Below the pieces are notes generated by a model. It did not search any database and was not told the DNA's origin. It saw only the letters and a program-made list of their open reading frames with translations. This document shows, in pieces, positions 31,558-42,964 of a DNA stretch of 64,000 nt. The position numbers were made by a program, and so were the translations under genes. Every line of letters starts with the position of its first letter. Position 1 is the first letter of the stretch. The stretch is from NCBI GenBank assembly GCA_037178975.1, contig JASJZH010000003.1, positions 1,922,001-1,986,000 on the forward strand, in the 5' to 3' direction. Source of the stretch: Oscheius tipulae (Eukaryota > Nematoda > Chromadorea > Rhabditida > Rhabditidae).

Positions 31558-34485
31558 TTGATGCTCGATTACTCTAGCGGAGTTCTGGAAGTTTCTTCGG
31601 ACTCTGGCATCTCATGTGGCTCCGTCTCGAGTTCCTCCTCACTAGACGATGACGTCTACGATAGCGTAACTTGTAATCTTATAGTTTTGAAAATTTCGAA
31701 CTTCAGAAAAAGGCTTCCTCCGATGAGAAGCCCAAGAAGATCAGAAACGTTCGCAAGAGTGAAGTCCATAAATGTGTAGTATGTGGTGATCGGGTACGTT
31801 TCGAACACTTTCGAGGAAATGACACGAAATTCCAGCCTACTGGTTATCATTACGACGTGCTATCATGTAATGGCTGTAAGACCTTCTTCAGACGAACAAT
31901 TATCACGAGACGACGCTTCGTGTGTTTGAGGGATGGAAAGTGCGAAACTTCTAAAGGTGTGAGAAAGTTATAAGCTGTTCTGGGTACTGATCTCTAGCTT
32001 GTTCGTTTCACAGTAAAACTGAAAAAGATACCAAAAGTCATGGCTCACATTGTACCCAAAAACACTTTCGAACCTCGCTCACGTCTGCAGAGACTGATCC
32101 AAAGCGGCTTTCTAGCCTACCAACTTACGCAAGTAGCGAACTTAATCTGGGCTTTTCTAGTAAAGAGCTGGGGCTGAGCTCTGTAAGGTGGCCTATTGAG
32201 TCAATAACTGTCTGATTCTTGTGGGTAGGGGCCAACGATTCCTGGACAAATTTTTTTTTAGCAATTTTTCACCTCTGATATAGGGGCAAATTTTGAAAAT
32301 ATTTTCCCTGGGTGAATAAGTTGTTGAAGCACGCCGCATATTACGGCTCCTAGAATCCTGTGCGCCGATGCATGCGAGGCAGTATGGATACGACGGGAGA
32401 GAACTACCGTAAAACCTCTATTAGAAGCGCATGCGCTTCTATTTTTCAATCACCTCGTTTGAGTGCGCTTATAATAGAGGGTGTGCTTCTAATAGAGGGT
32501 GCGCTTCAATTTTTCGATGAGTCATTTTATAACCAAGTCAAGGCAACAAACCATCGACAACAGCAAAAATCTTCTGCTTTGCTTTTGCGAGAAGACATTT
32601 TGCGTCTGAAGTTAAAACAATAGCAATACAAATGAAATACAATCGAGTAAAAAGGGAGATAGAAAATAACAAACGTGAGAAGAAACAAAGCAAATTATAA
32701 CAATTTGAGGCAAAAACCGCTGAAATTTCATTATTGTTCCAAGTGCGCTTCAAATAGAGGGTGCGCTTCTATTAGAGGGTGGGCTTCTAATTTTCAATCG
32801 CCCTGTTTGGGTGCGCTTATATTGGAGGGGTGCTTATAATAGAGGGGTGCTTCTAATAGAGGTTTTACGGTACATATCTGTTTCTAACGTCAAATGTTTC
32901 AGACTGCCGTCTCTCCTGTAGAGCCTGTCGGTTCATAAAATGCGTAGATGTTGGGATGAATCCCAAAGCGATCCAGTTTGACGGTCGTGGCAGTACAGAC
33001 AGTACCGAGGGTATGGGAGACGACGAGATGACGGTGGTTCCAATGAACCGAGGCATCAATCATGAAGACCTGGACCAGATGAAGAGTCTGGATATGATTT
33101 TGCATCGTGAGGCAGCTGTCCAGACTCTTCGCGAGGACGACTTTCCTTTCGTCATATACCCCGATTTCACGCTGGAAAAACTCCTGCCCATTCATACAGC
33201 ATTGGGAAGGAAAAAGTACCATGAGGTTCGTGCTGTTTTTATTATTAAAAAAACATAAGTTCAATTTCAGAGCAAGAAAAAGAGTACAACTGTTGAAATG
33301 TACACCAAGGACCCTGTCAAGTTTTGGACAGTCGTCGACTTATTTTTGACTGTCGAATTCGCAAAGACTTTTACTGAGTTTCAGACTTTGACCAGCAAAG
33401 ATAGGGTAGAGTATATGTCAAATACTGTTAATATATTGGTGTTTCCAGAAAGAACTCATGTCTAATGTCGGCGGTCCGATTCAAATGTTCTCACAGTCAT
33501 TCTACTCAATAAAACAACAGTCAGATGCGATCATTTACCCGGACGGAATGAACTCGATAAACTATATTTTCACTGCTATGGAGTGAGTTTGATATGTCAA
33601 TTGGGCTTTCGCCAAGTCTAACAGTTTACACAAATTGTATGAGAGACAATAGTTATTGGGAATATCTTCAGTCGCATAAAGGTCGTCAGTAAATGCCCTC
33701 CCCCCTAAAAACTGCCAACGGGAAAAGAACCATTCTCATGTGACTATCTTCACGAAACTGGTTTCCTTAGTCGTAGGTTGAGATAGGAGAGTGACCATTC
33801 AAAGGCGGGAAATCTCCAAAGAAGCCGTGATAGTACGGAAAACATTTAAAAAAAAAAAAGAAATATCTAATTAAAAATGTCTGTGTGCCTGTGTGTGTCG
33901 TTGGGAGAATGCTGCTTCTGTCAGGGTATCTTGACTCAAACAGCATCTACTTGTCACGAGCCCCAACAGGGTATCAGTCACACTTGTTATGTTATATTTG
34001 TCTAGCAACTAACCCTGTCTTGTAGATCCGGCCCGCGACACGAGTACTACTACCGTCAGAACTACTGTCGTCCCGTCGACATAGTCCGTCGTCTAGACTT
34101 GACAACGGAAGAATTCGTCATGCTGAAGACCATTTTTCTATTTAGCAATGGTATTTATTCGGATATTTGAACATTTGATGAAACTGTTCAGAAACCGATC
34201 TAGCTGACGAAGCCAAAATGGTAATAGGCAAAAAGAGGGAGATTCTCGTGGCTCTTTTTCGAAAGGTATAGACTTTAATTTTTAGAGAGAATTAATTCAT
34301 AGCATCTTCTGCGTCGATATGGCCTGGCGTCTGGGACAGAAAAGTTAGCCAAATGTCTTTTGGCCGTCAGCACTTTTATCGAAGTCTTCGAGAAACGACG
34401 GACCTATTGCTATTGGCTCGATCTCACTAAGGAGATGGAATTCGCCACTCTTGTCAGAAGCATCTATTTGAAGGACGCGAGTTAA
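31558..34485 (+). CDS. nuclear hormone receptor
   Basis: Nine exons: 31558-31665, 31707-31793, 31836-31956, 32903-33225, 33271-33405, 33449-33582, 34026-34150, 34192-34265, 34303-34485. All are in phase and predict 429 aa. A Ser/Asp-rich N-terminus is followed by the two C4 zinc fingers. Finger 1 reads CVVCGDR then [20 protein letters not shown]; finger 2 is [20 protein letters not shown]. The P-box region SCNGCKTFF is nematode-like. A helical ligand-binding-type domain follows and ends [18 protein letters not shown]. As a nuclear receptor it should bind DNA and regulate transcription. The intron 31794-31835 (42 nt) splits finger 1 and is open in frame. The 946-nt intron inside the finger-2 region contains a MITE. 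Confidence 0.92.
32405..32872. mobile_element. MITE with TA duplication in receptor intron
   Basis: Starts TACCGTAAAACCTCTATTAG and ends with its near complement (CTAATAGAGGTTTTACGGTA), giving inverted ends flanked by or including TA. Subterminal repeats of GGGTGCGCTTCTAATAGAGG type occur several times near both ends. No coding capacity. It lies in intron 3 of the nuclear receptor gene. Confidence 0.85.
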
Positions 34486-35259
34486 TAATGATCTCACAAC
34501 TTTTTTTTTATTGCAAAAACTTTTATGTTATACACAGTTTAATAAAAGTTGACTTTTTGAATTTTTTGGCCAATGTGCTGTGTTTTCAGAGTCTTACATA
34601 CTCTCAGCTTGTTCTGAAGAAGCACCATCCACCGCACCCTAGTCGGGAATTTGCCTCCTCGACTCTGCCTGCTATTCTATTCTCATAATGTAGTTTTAAA
34701 ATCTGATCTATGTTCTATTCGCAATGCTTGACCTGACAGCAATCCCGCTCTGGAACAAGTCGAGCCGCAAACATTCTCTCGTGGTTGTTGCAACGATGCC
34801 CTTGTTGGCTGATTTTGCCGTTTCCGTGAGGTGTTGGAATGCTACTTCGGCCAGAAGAAGGTTCTTTCCCTCGATTTGCACCGTCGGCAATGGACCCAAC
34901 CTCTTTAGTACCACCAAAGAAACACATGAGAAAAGAGATACATTGTTGTTTGGGCACTTCGCATGGCAAGTCCAATTTCAACATCAATGTAGAAATTTTT
35001 ACGCTAGAAACTAGCGTACAAGCTTATAAGCATTCAGTCAGCTTGGGCCCTGGGCCTGTTACCAGTTTCGATAAACACAACAGCCGTTGAAACCAACTTT
35101 TTTGTTGACAATTATTCTTTTAAGTATAGCGACCACGGAAGGACTGGCTCGTGAGAAACAAATGTTCTTGCACAAAACACAACATTGGTCAAACAAGTAT
35201 TGTTAAGGTGTTATCACCTTTTAGCGAAGCGACTTAGAAAATTATAAAGCTCATTTTTA
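34486..35259. other. intergenic, one unexplained minus-strand frame
   Basis: A minus-strand open frame at 34708-34917 reads GPLPTVQIEGKNLLLAEVAF, then LTETAKSANKGIV. It looks protein-like but has no recognised family or clear splice context. Confidence 0.3.
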
Positions 35260-35502
35260 TTACTGTCTACTATATACATCAATGACGTCCCCGTCTACCA
35301 TACCCAAAGACTCTACGGTGTCTTCTTTCCTCAAAAAGCAGTGCTCGTAGACAAAGAGCCCGGGCTTCTTCCACCTGAACTCATGTTTGTTAAAATATGA
35401 ATCCATGAGTCGTTCGATGGTCACGTGGTATTTGACAAGGCAGTAGCTTATTTTCCCATTGTCTCGAAAGCGGATTTCGATTTGACTGGGCTGATTCTCA
35501 TT
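35260..35502 (-). CDS. SUMO-like-domain protein, last exon
   Basis: An 81-codon terminal exon after the acceptor ACTTTAG. The frame reads SQIEIRFRDNGKISYCLVKY, TIERLMDSYFNKHEF, PGLFVYEHCFLRKEDTVESL and GMVDGDVIDVYSRQ, then stops. The order (beta strands, KxxxxxY helix, late LGMxDGDVIxVY) is that of SUMO and Rad60-type SUMO-like domains. It ends without the C-terminal Gly-Gly needed for conjugation, so it is probably a SUMO-like interaction module. The first exon was not resolved. A candidate ATG lies at about 35605 on the minus strand, but the splice phase does not fit cleanly. Confidence 0.7.
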   Translation of the reverse strand, partial: NENQPSQIEIRFRDNGKISYCLVKYHVTIERLMDSYFNKHEFRWKKPGLFVYEHCFLRKEDTVESLGMVDGDVIDVYSRQ

Positions 35503-35619
35503 CTAAAGTTCATACATTTGTAATATCAAAAAATAGACATGCTTTCAGAATTAGAGAGGCTCTGTAAGCTGGGGCAACCGCTTGTGGCGAATTACCGGTC
35601 ATCTGCCTTCTCCTTTTTT

Positions 35620-36744
35620 GCACATGGAGAAGGAAGAAATGCTGAAAAATAAGGTTGATGAATGAAAACAAAAAGCGAAAGAAGAAAGTACATCCGACCG
35701 CTTTGCGGCCCTCGCCACCCACACTCTCCTACAACAAACATCCTATCCTACAAAAACTGACTACCTATCGCAAAATAACAAAAATTCTTCAATACATATC
35801 TAACTCGTCTAGAGAAGGTTATAATCAATTATCCGGTAAATGTGAGTGTTAAAAGTATTTGCTGCGGGACCCATTACCACTCTGGAAAACGAATTTTCAT
35901 GCCAGTATGGTCCAGCAAGTTGAATGTGTCCCCAAGAATTCCATGAAAATCTGAACATCAGTGTCTCGAAACGGCAATTGCGAAACATGCCATTATCGAT
36001 TGCAAAAAGTATATCAAAAACGTATTATTAATTGCTGTCTATTAATCGAGTCGTTAATTAGATCGCTAATTAAACCTTTTGCAAATGACAATAGTAAAAC
36101 TGAGTAGAAGATTAAAAGAGAGGAGGGGAAGACGACCGCCAAGCACCGCGCTGCCGCTAGACTGACTCGTTTTGGGCGGGACAATTGCCAACAGGGCGCA
36201 GTTACTGGACCTGAACCCTTGTGATAGCGTCTTGGCGTGAAGCCAAAACCGCGGAAAGTAGGTAAGGTAAGAAGGAAAACGTCCAGATGGACGATGCGAT
36301 AATATATGTCGCACTGCCGAAACCGAAGCGTGCGAAATAATTGCCACCAAATGAGTTAATAAGTTAAATTTCAGTTACGCGTACGAACTAGAGAGTAACA
36401 GAAAAGGATGCTCTTAGCGATGTTACGGGTTACACGCGACCGTGAACGCGAGCCAAGGACACGTTAATAACGTATTTTATTGATCGCGCGCGCAACTGTC
36501 GTACAGATTATTTATTGGCAATCCGGTGTCTTTCAAATTTGCTTTGGTTCAGTCTTAGGCCCGACCACGACTTTTGAAAACGGTATCGGCTGCACGATCC
36601 TGACTTCAACCATTGGCAGATCAAAAGGAAAAACCTGTCTTCCTGTCTGTCTGTTTCTCTGTCCGTATCCTATTGCCTCCATCTAAATGAAAAACAAGAT
36701 AAAGGCCTATATTTTTATTGCTATGCTGTTGTCATTCTTTTTGC
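35620..36744. other. intergenic, AT-rich part and no gene
   Basis: Includes a TTAAT-rich palindromic stretch near 36025-36075 and the 3' flank of the kinase gene. No gene recognised. Confidence 0.4.
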
Positions 36745-38875
36745 CTACTTCTTCGAGGACTTTTTCCGCTCCTTGTCCCTCTTCTGAACCTCTCTGGTTC
36801 GGGATCTCTTGCGCGGCTGGGCAGACTTCTTTCCGAGCGGAGTCGCCGTGGTCGGAGTCGTGGTAGTCGGAGTCGCCGTGTCCGGCGTCTTTACCTCCAG
36901 CGACTTCTTCTGGTATTCGGCCATCTTCTGCTCGGTCACGATCTGCTCCAGGAAGCGCAGGACGTCTCCCGAGCTGACCCTCTTCGAGCTGTCCAAGACG
37001 AAGATCCTGTTGTGGATGAAGTCGCGCAAATTGGGCGGGGCAGAGACCGGCATTGTGAGGAAGTTGCCGCCGGTGATCTGCTGCTTCGCCATCTGATTGG
37101 TGACCTTGTCGAATGGGCTATCCGCATCAGTGAAGATCTCCCAGCAGAGGATCCCGTAGCTGTAGACGTCCGTCTTCATTGAGAAGACGAGGCTGTTGAT
37201 CGTCTCTGGAGCGAGATACTTGATTGGGAGCTTCACCTGTCGCTTGACCTTGTACTCGGCGTTGATGTTGTCGCACATGCGCGATAGACCAAAATCGCTG
37301 ATCTTCAACTGCTTCGCCGTCCCGTAAAGACAGTTCCGAGCGGCGAGATCCCGGTGCAAAATCTGGAATTGTATTTGCTAGTATCCGTTAGACAGAAAGT
37401 GGAAAGCAACAAAAGACAAGGAACATGATAATAAGATCATGAATTAACCTTGAGACTGTGGATGTAGTTGAGACCGGCGGCTGCTCCTCCACACATGCGG
37501 ATCTTCTCGTTGAGATCGACTAGTCCCGCGTACTTCTTCAGGTACTGATCCAGACTGCCCCCGTCGACGAGCTCGAGCAGAATTCCGATCGGCTGCTCCA
37601 GGATCATAATGCCATACAGCTCGACTACATTGGGGTGGCGCAGCTGTCTCATGATCCTCACTTCGCTCATCATCTCCCTGACCTTCTCCTTCATCTTTTC
37701 CTTCTGCTGTTGCTGCTCTCCTTGGGCCGTCTTTACAGCAACTTGATATTCCTTCTTGCCGCGTTGAATCGTCCCCTGACGCACTTGTCCGAAGGCACCG
37801 GTGCCGAGCAGCTTGCCCAGTTTGACGTCAGAATGCGCATACTCGTAGTGCTGCAGCGGGATGGCTTTTTTGAGTCGGATGGGACCAAATCGGGGGCTAT
37901 ACATCGGGTTCTGGAAGAAAGCACTTTGAACAGGATACTACTACAAGTCTCGTGATTTCACCCATCGGGCCTATGGGGCCTCTGAACTACCACCTTTACA
38001 CTACCACAATGAGAAATATTCATATGTCCCAGGGCAATTCGACACGGTTTTTGCCCTTTTGACTCAGCCGGTTAGCGCTCCGATTACAAAATAAAGTGTT
38101 CGGTTCGATCGCCAACTACAACATCGATATTTAGACATCTTTATCATTCTTCAGAGGGGTGTATGAATCAGAGACGGGCGGAATGCGGTATATGCAGAGG
38201 TGCTATTTTGACTTTCGACTGAGCACCAACTCTTATAACACATCGCTGCGTATCGACAAGTTACTGTAGTCAATACGCAGCCTCTAAGTTTAAGAACTAG
38301 AGCGCATTTCAAAGCACCTCCGCATATTCCGCATTACGTCCGCTTAGTTGGGAACCAATTGGGTCTACCGCATACCCAATTGGTTCCCAACTACTTCCCC
38401 ACGAGTTCAAGTATAAAACAAAACAACGTACCTGTAGATAGTAGTCAATCATGTCCTTGGCCGAGGGGAAGAGCAGCTTCTCGTCGAGGCTGTATTGCCC
38501 GTCCGGACGCAGGACGATAAGATTCTTGGGACGGAGCAGCTGTTGGCTGGCATCGGCTCTGACGACGACCTCTCCCTCCGGCAGTTGACTGATCATTGTG
38601 GTGAGGATGAGCTGAAGACCGCCGCCGCCGTCTACCTCCGTCGTCCTCAGAATGAAGTCGCCCTCCTGACGAACCAGTTGACAGAGATCCTCCCGGGCCA
38701 TGAATCCATGATAGTAGGGCAGCGCGAGTAGACTGTCCTCCTTCTTCGTCTTCACCGACGACTTCTTCTGCTCTTTGGCCTTCTTCTTGTCCTTCTTTTC
38801 GTTGTCCGGCGTTCTGTCGAGTATCGCGGCTACTGACTTCAGTTGCTCCTCTTCGTCGTCTTGGGTTGGGTCCAT
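36745..38875 (-). CDS. SH2-domain tyrosine kinase (Fer/Fps-like, nematode type)
   Basis: Three exons (38432-38875, 37449-37910, 36745-37362) give 507 aa. A short Asp/Lys-rich N-terminus precedes one SH2 domain (about 53-148; YYHGFMARED, and DFILRTT in place of FLVR, with the phosphotyrosine-binding Arg kept). The kinase domain has P-loop GTGAFGQV (about 184), VAVK lysine (about 208), HRDLAARN (about 305) and DFGLSR (about 325). PIKYLAPE stands where PVKWTAPE is usual. All catalytic residues are present. There is no FCH/F-BAR domain, as in the many small Fer-like kinases of nematodes. The tail has a TPTTTTPTTATP stretch and ends in lysines. Intron 1 carries a tRNA-like relic, a foldback unit and a perfect hairpin. 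Confidence 0.94.
38053..38113 (+). other. tRNA-like relic
   Basis: D-arm-like GACTCAGCCGGTTAGCGCTC, then B-box-like CGGTTCGATCGCC, but no matching acceptor stem. Inside intron 1 of the kinase gene, opposite strand. Confidence 0.45.
38221..38305. repeat. foldback hairpin unit
   Basis: Starts GAGCACCAACTC and ends CTAGAGCGC, with inner arms GCTGCGTAT and ATACGCAGC. Same family as the units at 19539-19744. Confidence 0.6.
38345..38393. repeat. perfect 20-bp hairpin in kinase intron
   Basis: The arms 38345-38364 and 38374-38393 are exact reverse complements with a 9-nt loop. Outer sequence does not pair. It lies in the first intron of the SH2 kinase gene. Confidence 0.9.
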
Positions 38876-39558
38876 AGGTCAGGGGCCAGCTACTCCCGGA
38901 TTCTGCAGACGAGAGGCTAACTTGCCTTGGGCAGAACAGAACTTGGCGATTAGGCTCGTCCTGTCTCACACGAAAAGAGTTTCAAACGAGGAGTGATTTA
39001 GAAACAGAACTGTTCTAAAACACGAGGCAATTACCGGAATCCAATTGGGTAAGACGAGCACGCGAATTCAAACCTCTCTGTCTTTCTACCAGACGCTTAC
39101 GCACCTGGCGGAGCGACTCACCCTGTCAGTGTTCGTTTTGTAACTTGAACTGTTTGTTTCTTTCAACACGTTTGTCAACTCTAAACTGGGACCATACTTG
39201 ACAGAAAAGGCCACAAACATTGTCAAGTGCGGAGCATTTTTTTTAATCATTTTAGACATCACCAAAGTGTCCAGCGTGGTCGAAAGTCTTAGAAAACGTT
39301 TGCCAGCAACTTTAACGTAGTGGCTATCATCGTTGTTTGGCAATCGCATGTCGGCGAGGGTTGCTGGTTTGATCCCCCCGAGGTCAAACATTTTTTCTGG
39401 CAATGTCCGCAAATGGTCTGTAAGCCAACACTAAAGGGCTGCGAAGCTGCCGTCGAAGCTGGTAAAAATAAAAAGACACATTAGAAAGTATTCAAAAATT
39501 ATTCAACTGCCCTCTTTCCCTGACCTCTTCTCTTACATTTATTTAAAAACTGCAGATT
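38876..39558. other. intergenic with two relics
   Basis: Contains a tRNA-like relic at about 39309-39385 (GTAGTGGCTATCATCG; GCTGGTTTGATCCCCC). A single end of the foldback family lies at about 39413-39462 (AAAGGGCTGCGAAGCTGCCG). Confidence 0.5.
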
Positions 39559-42013
39559 TCAAACAGTGGTCAAGTTTTCTATTAGAGTACTTCCAGTGAT
39601 GATGGCCGTGGTCAGTACCAGACTGACGTTCGGGAGCTGTCGAATCAGTCCCAGTTCTGCCCTGGTTACCCCTCCAACGATGAAAACTGCCGTTTTAGAG
39701 TCATCTAAATTCAGAATATAGTATTTTTTCTAGAAACAGTTTTACCAAAAGTTGTCTCTTCGCCCTGTCTCGTCCAATTGGCCCAATGCTGTTGCTCCCC
39801 GTCTGCCAGTAGCTGCACTAGAAGGGGACTGTAGCCGTTGTAGGCGGAATGAAGCGGGAATTTGGACCAAAATTATATATTTGAAGAACAGGGTACATGT
39901 ACTTACGTTTTCATCACCGGGAGATTTCTTCTTGTGCTGGAAGTTGAAGTCTGGATAGTCGCAATGGAACGTACCATCTGTTGTCTTCTCCCTCTTCTCA
40001 GTGATCAGACCCATAATTTGTAGCTTTAAGAGTTTGTTGACGGCTTCGGTTCCGTAGCTCTAAAAACATCCATGGCTTCACAGAGACAGAGGAACAAATC
40101 GACATAGAGATAGAGAGAGAGAACAGTTACCTAGACATGGTGCCCCGTTGTCTGATGTAAGAACGAGAAGAGTATAATACAAACCTGATATACTAGACGT
40201 CTATAGGTTTGTAAGAGTGAAGTCTTTAGCCCTCCTTGAACTAGAGACTGAATAGCGATGAGACGTAACACTGTCGATAAGTCTACGGCGTCATAGATTG
40301 CTTCAGAAATGTAGGGAACTGTTTCAGTCTTTTCAAACCAATTGTTCAGAAGACTGGGCACGGGGGTAGTGTAGTCTTTGAACAGAAGATCTGTAAGAAA
40401 CATCAGTTGAAAACTGTGTCTAGACTTGTATTTTGTTAGAAACAAAACAAAAATAGTTCCAGGGATCGAACGAGAGAGGTCTGAGTCGCGCTAGCCACCC
40501 GGCCATTAAAGCGGAGACGAGCGTAGTTTTGCGAGCACCTATTTTTTTGTTTGAATATCAAAAATCCGCAAGTCTCCGGCATGATACTCTAAACAATCTA
40601 ACCCTACCGTGTTCACAGTTCATGTACTCCACCATCTCCTCCCTCCTCTCCTTCAGAAAAACAGCCATATCTACGTGACTCTTCCAATGGGCCTGTGTTT
40701 ACTATTCTCCCTGTTCAAGAATTTTGACCCACCTTTCTCAGCTGAATCTTCGGCAGTTTTTTGACCAGTAGTTTGCATTCCGCCGGTGACCTGTTGTCAA
40801 AATCTTCCATTGTAATTTCGTCTTTCCTCATCTCATCCATGATTTCATCAAACTTCTCCTTCAGTTGGGAGACGTGAACATCTCGGATTTGTTTATAGAC
40901 ACTGTCTGTCACTGAAAAACCCTTGAAGTCATTTGGAGAATTGTTATTTTCGTCTCCTGGGCCCTGAAAAGTCTAATGCAGGTCTGAAACTTTACTTACC
41001 TTCTGACAGAGATTTCTATTAATTTCAATCCCTACCCGCTCGTCCAGCTGCCCAGAATATGTCTGTTGGATGAGCATTGGAGTCAAGGGGTCTAGCCATC
41101 TGTCGATAATGACCAGACGATTGACTTTTAGCCTTTCTGGGGACTCGTCTACCTTTTTCGAGCCTTTCAAGATGCGAGCCATTCTTCCGGACCAATCGCC
41201 TTTGGAATAGATTGGAATCTGAACAGAGGAAGAGTAAGTGACGACGGGGTGTGTTTATGCCCGCTTCTTCCACCGGACATAAAAATTTGACGCTTTTTCT
41301 GAGCATGCATATAAATACAGCTTTACTCCCGGGCGGACATAAAAACACACCCGTATATTTTTAATTTTGTAATCGAGCATAAATACTACCGGTCGTGACA
41401 GTGACAGTTACAGTACCTCTCTCTTGACCAGTCCCAGCACCTTCTGCAGTGCCATGGCACACTTATGAAGGTAGGTCCAGTCACCATTGATCAGTAGTTT
41501 TCCCGGCACTTGTAGTTCATTCATACTCAGACAGTCCCCGTCTGTCGGTAGCCACCATGTCGGTATTTCTCTGACGCATTCCAAACGATTCCAGTACCTT
41601 CCTCCATCAAACTCCTTCAACTTCTCCCTAATAGCGTAGTCAGCAGTGGGAAAGAAGATAGCCACGTAGAGAGTGTCCTCATCCTCTCGATCCATGAAAT
41701 TGCACATTTCTTGGACCGAATCCCATCTGGGATTGAGGAAAAATACGACGTAGGTGGTCGAGGTACGGTAGCCTGGCTCCAGGCGGACTTGTCTCACAAC
41801 TCCGTGAGAGACCAAGTCTTTTTGGGTCGTGAACTGGAAAATCTTCGAAAAATCGAGAAGGGAACTTACCAAACTGACTCGTTTTAGTAAATCTTGCTTC
41901 ATGTCCCATACCAGTGTTTTCTCCCCATCGAGGTCATCCAACGTTTGGAGAAGGATCCGTTGAACGTGAGCTGTGAAGGATTTAACTTCTAGGGAGGGCT
42001 GAAAGTAGTCCAT
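39559..42013 (-). CDS. VPS33-like Sec1/Munc18 protein, copy 1
   Basis: Exons 41870-42013, 41417-41833, 41000-41218, 40733-40963, 40608-40692, 40185-40390, 39907-40059, 39746-39866, 39559-39704; 573 aa if all are joined. Family landmarks: GEKTLVWDMKQDLLKRV, GDWTYLHKCA, LVIIDRWLDPLTPMLIQQTY (the VPS33 IDRxxDxxTP motif), DVHVSQLKEKF, LVKKLPKIQ, SAYNGYSPLLVQLL and VFIVGGVTRAEL. VPS33 proteins are the SM subunits of HOPS/CORVET tethers acting in endolysosomal SNARE fusion. The acceptor before exon 39746-39866 is GG instead of AG (plus-strand CC at 39867-39868); without that splice the frame ends early at 39742. The start used is the Met at 42013; an upstream exon is possible. Confidence 0.85.
40446..40510 (-). 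other. tRNA-like relic
   Basis: On the minus strand GGCCGGGTGGCTAGCGCGAC resembles a D arm and CTCGTTCGATCCCTGG a T arm. No complete cloverleaf. In an intron of VPS33-like copy 1. Confidence 0.45.
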
Positions 42014-42667
42014 AACTGTCGGATAGGGTTTTGTGTACTTTTTGCATAAATCTGAAGTATGGAAAAGCAACAGGAAATCAATAATGGACTGCTTTGCAAA
42101 CACCTCACATGGATAGCTAGAAGTTCTTTAGACTACAGCCTCTGCTAGATCCCAAGGCTTATGTTTCGATAGAAGTAAGAGAAGAATCAGCTTAACAGTG
42201 AAAGCTGAGAGATCCCACATTAGAACAACTTGTTCAGATATATACCAGTACACCCCTTCTTTAAATGCATAGATTGTATCACATACACAAGTTGAATATC
42301 TGAGAAATCTAGAGCACGACAAAGAGACTTCTTGGATAGTTCCGAGTCTGGGCAGGTTGGACTCTGTCTCTATGTCTCTATCTTTCCGTCTCTTTGTCTC
42401 TCTAGGAACAGACGTCCCTAGGAACTCTGAGACGTCAAGCCAAATGAGTTCTGTCTTCTAAGTGTTTGTTGACTCATCCCCTCTTCAGAACCCGGAATGA
42501 CATCACCCTCGCATAGGCCAGAATCCCTATCTCAAGGTGAGATCTCCACACGAGGTGCCTCCGGCTATAAAGCGGCTGTTTCACAACACTTATTCGAATC
42601 CAACTTCCCTATTCGTACCCCCTGTTCTACCCCGTACAGCCTCGTTTTTCAGTTCTCAAAATCCAAA
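42014..42667. other. intergenic / divergent upstream region
   Basis: Upstream region shared by VPS33-like copy 1 (minus) and the small plus-strand gene. It has a CT-rich TCTCTATGTCTCT-type tract at 42355-42405. A first exon of copy 1 could lie here but none was convincing. Confidence 0.4.
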
Positions 42668-42964
42668 ATGGCCGGTCAATATTGTGAATTTCTCGGCGAA
42701 CAGGCTTGTTGCTCCACCTCTGCACTCCGAAAATGCAGCAAAACCGTGATCAACTTTGATTTTCAAGCTCTAGAAGATTCTAAACAAGGTAAGGTTAGAT
42801 GTCAGCTCAAGTATCATCTTTTAGGCTCTTATGTATTGAGCTTTGTGTCAAAATACGACTGGAAGCCCATTGCTGGAGTCTGTGTCAACGCGGTCATTTC
42901 GAGTCCCGTCTTCTGGGATGCTTTGAGGTGGATCATCTTCGATGCTATCCCCTCATATTTATGA
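42668..42964 (+). CDS. small protein of unknown function
   Basis: Two exons (42668-42788, 42825-42964) with a 36-nt intron; about 86 aa. It begins MAGQYCEFLGEQACCSTSAL and ends with an aromatic, amphipathic stretch (VFWDALRWIIFDAIPSYL). A GTTTTTCAG just before the ATG could be a trans-splice acceptor. The intron is a multiple of three and open in frame, so both spliced and unspliced forms could be read. No family recognised. Confidence 0.45.
   Translation: MAGQYCEFLGEQACCSTSALRKCSKTVINFDFQALEDSKQGKVRCQLKYHLLGSYVLSFVSKYDWKPIAGVCVNAVISSPVFWDALRWIIFDAIPSYL

Noticed and set aside
36718..37182. Plus-strand frame of 154 codons opposite the kinase
   Set aside because: Shadow of the kinase exon on the other strand; Leu/Arg-rich without domain.
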